In this document: one piece after another, positions 59,154 to 64,000 of the stretch
Numbering within the stretch: position 1 is the stretch's first letter
How the letters are laid out: the number at the start of each line of letters is the position of its first letter
Assembly (NCBI GenBank): GCA_019614645.1
Contig: JABWDB010000019.1
Coordinates: 5,192,501 to 5,256,500 of the forward strand
Length of the DNA: 64,000 nt
Direction: 5' to 3'
Origin: Stratiolaelaps scimitus
Taxonomy: Eukaryota > Arthropoda > Arachnida > Mesostigmata > Laelapidae
Position numbers and translations under genes: made by a program
The notes under the pieces: generated by a model
The model's database searches: none
Told to the model about the DNA's origin: nothing
The model's input: only the letters and a program-made list of their open reading frames with translations

Positions 59154-59382
59154 AGTGAAGCGTAGCGTAACGCGTGCGTGATCTGAATGTGCCAAATAAA
59201 CAAGAATAAAACGGGGAGGAAATGATAATAATAGATCTTCGAGAGTGATACAAGCTGAATTTTGGGACAATGCTTTTAGACGTATGTGAACGCTTTTCAA
59301 CCCACGAATGACTCTCAATCTCCCCTACCTTGACTGCAGGAGGCAACTCACGACATGTATTAGCTCCCATCGGTCGATGTTG

Positions 59383-59384
<2 letters not shown>

Positions 59385-59415
<31 letters not shown>
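59385..59415. repeat. (TA)n microsatellite
   Basis: About 31 bases of alternating TA downstream of the 58.2 kb gene. Confidence 0.9.
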
Positions 59416-59418
<3 letters not shown>

Positions 59419-59739
59419 GAATCGCAATTCAAGGCCAATTGAAGTTTCCTACTACACTCTACCGATTCTTCTTATATAATGTGTGCACAAACTGACATAT
59501 GCCTGTGTAATGGCGTGGTGATAGCAGTACTGACAATTGGCATTCATAGTAAAGCTTTTATAATAAAAGACGGTATTTTCTTAGAATGCAGACCAAAGAG
59601 CATGTCAATGACATTCCTGGATTACCTTAAAACAGGAAAATACCCTTCAATTTGTAGATGAGGGAAGCAGTGAGGACAAAATTACAACCAGGTCACGGTT
59701 GTCGAGTCCCGTGACGCTCATAAGAGAACTTAAGCATTG

Positions 59740-59783
59740 TAAAAATTGCAGTTCCTTTAATAAACCAATAAAACCTTTACCTT
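59740..59783 (+). repeat. Dispersed repeat tail (copy 2)
   Basis: TTGCAGTTCCTTTAATAAAC then CAATAAAACCTTTACC matches the copy at 11.85 kb with a few differences. Probably the 3' end of an interspersed element. Confidence 0.5.
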
Positions 59784-60162
59784 TATTACAATTACCGAAA
59801 TTACAATCGATGTCCAGTTATTTTGTCGTAGAGGTTTAGATTTAGGTTTTAAATGTCTGTGTCAAACGGGGTCAATACACATCGTTTCTAAGATGAGAAA
59901 ATGTCCATTAGGAAAATGGCTTTCTTCAACAAATTAAACTTCTTGTGTCACAGAAACAATTGACGTATAGTTTTCCACATACAGACACACTCATTACTTT
60001 TTTTCATCAAGATGAATATCAATCCTTCTCCAAGTTCTAGCCAGCGATAATCTATACCACGAAATAATCGAATGTACAGTACAGATTTGATGATCATGTA
60101 ACTACAGCAGTGCAAATCGCCGTTCGTTATCATATATACATCACCAGTTATAATAGTACTAA

Positions 60163-60471
60163 TATTTTCCCGGTCACGGCCAGCTCCAAAAATACCTGCA
60201 CCGGATAGAGAGGTCCCCCTCGGATATCTGTGTTTCGTGTGCCCCCGAAGCTGTAGACGACGTTCCACACAAGCTGGTTGAATGTGCTCCGCTTCCGGCG
60301 GAGAGAAGGACAGGTCCGGTGGAATTGCGATCGCGCCCTCTCACTAACGCCGTGAGTACCAGGCGCCCCCAGGAGAACTGGGCTATGGTTCCTACCTCTG
60401 AAGATACTATAATGAAAAAGAAGGATAAGCTGGAGAAGGAGATTACCCCCGGGATGGAACAGTCGAAGTAA
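60163..60471 (+). mobile_element. Non-LTR retrotransposon C-terminal fragment with CCHC knuckle
   Basis: The + frame reads YFPGHGQLQKYLHRIERSPS, then a knuckle CVSCAPEAVDDVPHKLVEC (C-x2-C-x9-H-x5-C spacing), then a Lys-rich tail to a TAA at 60469-60471. It aligns motif by motif with the insertion at 24.8 kb (TGHGCFQKYLNRIGKAPDAK, CVYC...H...C). It has no poly(A) tail or visible target-site duplication, so it is older. Confidence 0.78.
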
Positions 60472-63295
60472 TGCTGCAAGCTTTCCGAGCCATCTCGGGA
60501 GGAGGGAGGTACGCGGGTTTAGCGCGGTTCGTATACTTTCAACGGTGCGATTTGTGAGTCCCACATTCGTGTTGCTATGAACCGACCAACACGTATGTGC
60601 ATCATGCATTCCCGTAATCCCCCAGCAAAAAAAACGACCGTGCTGTGTCAAATATGGCTTTACCTTGCTTCCGCTGATCTTGCGTCCTATTGAAGTCTCG
60701 TCGGGGGCGAATCTTCGCACCCGTACGTGCTCGTACTACCTTATGGTCTATCACCACTGAGTCAGAACGGACATTTATTGGTACTGGGTTGCTACGCAGT
60801 GCAAGCTGTAAGTGTAAGCTCCAACGTGCTGCTAGTAGGTCAACGGTGTCTCGAAGAAATAAAGCATAGGTCTCCATATCTGATGCTGGTAGGGGGGTTA
60901 TTTTAGTGACATTTAACTGGCACCATCTGTCTATTTTTCGAATCCAACCAATTCAACCGGGCTGCGACGTGTTCGTTTAACGTCAATCTATCATTTTGCT
61001 CTCCTTTTATTCTGCAGCACTAATTAAGTTACTTTTTCAGTTAATATTGTTGTCCCGTTGTAATTACCGCGTTCGCGCATTAATTAGCTGATTCCAATCG
61101 GCCCACCGCATTGTCCCACTCATTCAGTTACCTTAATGCTGTGATTCCATAACCTCGCTTCAATTACATCGTCTAGTTGCCGTAATTTCGTTACCAATCT
61201 GCGGTTACTCAATTGCCCTTATTCAATTACTCCATTAGCTTGTTCCGGACATGCCGTTCCGCTGCAACATGATCTCATCACCCTGTGTTCATTATTCTGT
61301 CTTCGCATGCAATCAACCCGCTGGCTTGGACACACAAACCTGCTACTAACCCATTAAGGTTACCCCCCACTACAATGAATCTGTGATCTCAACGGGAATA
61401 CTTCATTTGCAACATGCTTAGACACATCTGAGACCAACCGCTTCGAATTCGAAACTAACGGCCCAAGAGGTCATCTCGTTCTTGAGTTTATGACATTTCT
61501 CTGGGAAACTTCTTCATATGTTTGTTCATGATCCTGATACTTTCCAGACATTGTTATCAGCGGAGTGTGTTTCTTTTATTAGACCAAGCTCGCATACAAA
61601 ATGTGCTCAAGTGTTCTCCAACCAATTTCGTGATTCTCGGAACATAAATACCTACAATATGTACACATGCACGCGTACTTTCTACAATTTAGAGAATTGG
61701 CGAGAATTCAGAAAAAAATGAAAAAAAACTATCCCAACTTGTTCTAGCTATTCAAACAGATGACGCACGTGGGGATTCTCAGAAATGTATTTGACCGCAG
61801 CTGTCAAGCAAGAACGAAATCAAATTCATGGAAAACTAAGAATGCAATAAAATTCTGGATCTTTTGTGATAAAGCAACAGAGGATGGTACTATCAAATAA
61901 ACGTTATGTTTGCGTCAGTCTATATATATATATATACATAGAACAAAAGAGATGTTCTAGATATTATGATCATTATAGTACGAGATTATATGTGTTATTT
62001 ATAATCGCAGCTTCTGTATAATTTTGATGTTGTAACCATAATTGCATTCACTGTAACCGCCATTTCTTTTGATTCAGTATTGCCAAACCGTCGGTCGTAG
62101 CCTGAACAAATCATGTTGTTGGTCATCAACACACAAGGTAAACACACACGCTCGCATTGCATATACCAGAATAAAATATTGCTGATAAATATACATATAT
62201 ATATATATATATATCGCTAAACAGATGGGAGTATTCAAAGTAGTCATTGTATTAACAAAGGCATGCACGAACTCACCAACTTATACGTACATTTTGCGGC
62301 AGATTTTCGAGTGGTGAGCGTGCTTGATTACAAAACACGAGAGGTACATACGGCTTGGGTTCAACTCCTGCCAGACGCTTTGGAGAATCTTTCGATTTCT
62401 TTATCATCATTTTTTATATGTGGATTCTTGTTATTTCTGTTTGAAATGGTTAAAAAATAAAGGAACGGCAGCCCCGACCTCTTCTCGTAGTCATACCTCA
62501 AGGTTCAGAGCCGAGGACTGACACATTTGGGGAACGGCGGAGAGTTGTCAGCTCATTGAATGCTTTTTAGTATAGTCGCTGATATCACAGGATAATCCAT
62601 GATAACAAAGAAAGACAAGAACATCATTCAAATGCTTTGGCAATCTAATTTATTGACTGTCGTAAGACGTGTCCGGCATGTGGTTATGAGTTTTATGTGT
62701 ACTGTCAGGTTTAGGCAGCGCTAAAAGTCACATTATATATATATATATATATATATGGGTGTGTGTAAATGCAACTTGGCAGCATCGGTGAAATCTGTGA
62801 AAAAAGCGCCTGCAGCGTTAGTGACAGATGAAATAGTCAATATGTATTATATTCCAAAAATATAATTTCAAAAATTTGCCATGTTCTCTAACTCCGTATA
62901 ACGTTTATGTGTGACAATTAACACAGGGCGGTAACACCGTGGAAATGACAACGTCTGCCTCTCTGTTCGTTACAATGACCTCTTTTTGAGGCGTGTGTAA
63001 CCCGAATGTGAACTTATAATGAGAACATGTTTTTCAACTTCTGAGTGCTCATCTGTAAGATCGTACGATACCACACCCAAACGTCGATTATACAGGTTAT
63101 TCTCCGATTTGGACTGGCCTTTACCACTAATACGTACACGTTATATAGATTGTTATTGTAGTAGCCACATTTAACGACACATCGTATTACCAGCGGCCTG
63201 AATAGAGTCGGTGCTCAGCCGAGAAGCCCACCTCATCCATTCCCTTCTCACTAGCGAACTGTTCACTAGAATCACACTCTCATGTTCATCGAGGG
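60472..63295. other. Intergenic downstream of the right-edge gene
   Basis: A minus-strand frame with IDRWCQLNVTKITPLPASDM, then ETYALFLRDTVDLL (about 60960-60602) is long enough to notice, but I cannot assign it. From 61015 to 61240 there is a run of TAATTA/CAATTAC-like motifs. (TA)n tracts lie at 61920-61936, 62192-62214 and 62733-62756. No gene is supported. Confidence 0.4.
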
Positions 63296-64000
63296 TCAAC
63301 TTATCGACTCCATCACCTTCGAAAAGCTAAAATCTGAAATTATGCCAGGGTTTCTCTCAGCATGAGGGAGACCGCTCTCGGTAGTGTCACTACTCAGAGT
63401 GCTGCTCTCGCTGTAACTCATCGACGATCCTATAGTATTGTTATTTCTACTGCTGTTCGCGGTATTATAGTCGTTGTTGTTGTCGTCTCGACCCGCAGCC
63501 GCCAAGTTCTGTTCGTTCAGTGTCAATCTGTACAATCGGTTGATCTCATCTGCCATACGCTCGCCTTCAGTTCTATCGATGTAATATCCGTTTACGCACG
63601 ATATCTCCGGTTCTCGAACAGGGAATGATATCCAGAAACGGGTTGAGCCATTGATCAAAAGTTCACACACGACCGCTATAGCACCGTCTTCCCTGTGAGC
63701 GGGGTTCTGGCTCGCCGCTTGTAACGCCCCACGAATAAGGCCACAGCAATAGCGAGCGCAGGGGTCTGCGCCCCTCGCCCCTCTGCCGACATTTTCAATT
63801 CTCCTACTTCTCCAGCGGAACTTTAGCTCGTCGATGCAGTAGCTGTCAAAACACTGAGTGGTCTCGTCGGTTCTTGCGGCACGCTTGAATTGATCGGCTT
63901 GCTTGCCGAAGACGGCTTTCCAAAACGTCCCCTGAATGAATTTCGCTAATTCGTGATTTCTATGAGTTGTGTGCAGAGCAATCGGTAGGCGATCGACGAT
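63296..64000 (-). CDS. TRAPPC5/Trs31-like protein, 3' part (runs off the window)
   Basis: The minus-strand frame is open from the window edge (64000) to a TGA at 63296-63298, giving 234 residues without the start. Near the N-terminal edge is ELAKFIQGTFWKAVFGKQAD, which resembles the FVKGAVWKALFGKEAD segment of TRAPPC5. Further on, DPCARYCCGLIRGALQAAS and VCELLINGSTRFWISFPVRE align in order with the family's NCA.F.AGI.EAVL and V.AHWHKGTT.MIKF segments. TRAPPC5 is a core subunit of the TRAPP complex, which tethers vesicles and activates Rab GTPases at the Golgi. This copy is divergent (Cys-rich middle, Arg-rich insert) and has an unusual tail of about 80 residues rich in Asn, Ser and Asp. It could be a diverged paralog rather than the standard gene. 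Upstream exons, if any, lie outside. Confidence 0.6.
   Translation of the reverse strand: MVDRLPIALHTTHRNHELAKFIQGTFWKAVFGKQADQFKRAARTDETTQCFDSYCIDELKFRWRSRRIENVGRGARGADPCARYCCGLIRGALQAASQNPAHREDGAIAVVCELLINGSTRFWISFPVREPEISCVNGYYIDRTEGERMADEINRLYRLTLNEQNLAAAGRDDNNNDYNTANSSRNNNTIGSSMSYSESSTLSSDTTESGLPHAERNPGIISDFSFSKVMESIS

Larger units (their letters stand above)
59211..60162. other. Intergenic with repeat tail
   Basis: A (TA)n tract is at 59385-59415. The repeat tail at 59740-59783 matches 11848-11890. No gene is seen. Confidence 0.4.

Overview
The window looks like nuclear DNA of an arthropod. The evidence is short spliced genes with arthropod core promoters (TATA box, then a TCAGT initiator about 30 bases on), AATAAA poly(A) signals, low-complexity Ala/Pro/Tyr/Gly cuticle proteins, remnants of R1-like non-LTR retrotransposons, and many (TA)n, (GA)n and (CA)n microsatellites. 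A mite or tick is my best guess, from the general style of the cuticle proteins, but I cannot prove the group from sequence alone.

The main content is a cluster of 13 cuticle-protein genes, all on the + strand between about 8.3 and 59.2 kb. Twelve are intact and one (55.8 kb) is reduced to little more than a signal peptide. All share one architecture. Exon 1 carries only three codons (Met-Phe/Leu-Ala/Thr). A phase-0 intron of 105-346 bases follows, and one large exon then encodes the rest of the signal peptide and the whole mature protein. There are four protein types: a singleton at 8.4 kb, a pair at 22.1 and 27.2 kb, an array of eight near-identical genes at 31.5-54.0 kb spaced about every 3 kb, and a longer singleton at 58.2 kb. 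The eight array genes have almost identical second exons. Five of them (34.1, 37.5, 43.8, 46.3 and 49.5 kb) also share a conserved upstream box containing a nuclear-receptor half-site at a fixed distance from TATA. The other three have unrelated promoters and introns, which points to exchange (gene conversion) restricted to the coding exon. The products are probably secreted structural proteins of the exoskeleton, expressed together at moults.

Around and between these genes lie decayed retroelement pieces: reverse transcriptase at 14.7-16.1 and 29.6-30.1 kb, RNase H at 35.9-36.3 kb, and C-terminal CCHC domains at 24.8-25.4, 41.4-41.9 and 60.2-60.5 kb. One insertion (24.8-25.4 kb) still has its poly(A) tail and target-site duplication. 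A 59-base T-rich insertion at 9.5 kb also has a clean target-site duplication. A 128-base exact tandem duplication sits at 20.8 kb.

The right edge (63.3-64.0 kb, minus strand) holds the 3' part of a protein-coding exon that resembles the TRAPP vesicle-tethering subunit TRAPPC5/Trs31, in a divergent form with a Ser/Asn-rich tail. The first 8 kb, the 9-14.7 kb region and the 16-22 kb region have no gene I can support. They include GC-rich blocks that could hold promoters or untranslated exons of genes outside the window.
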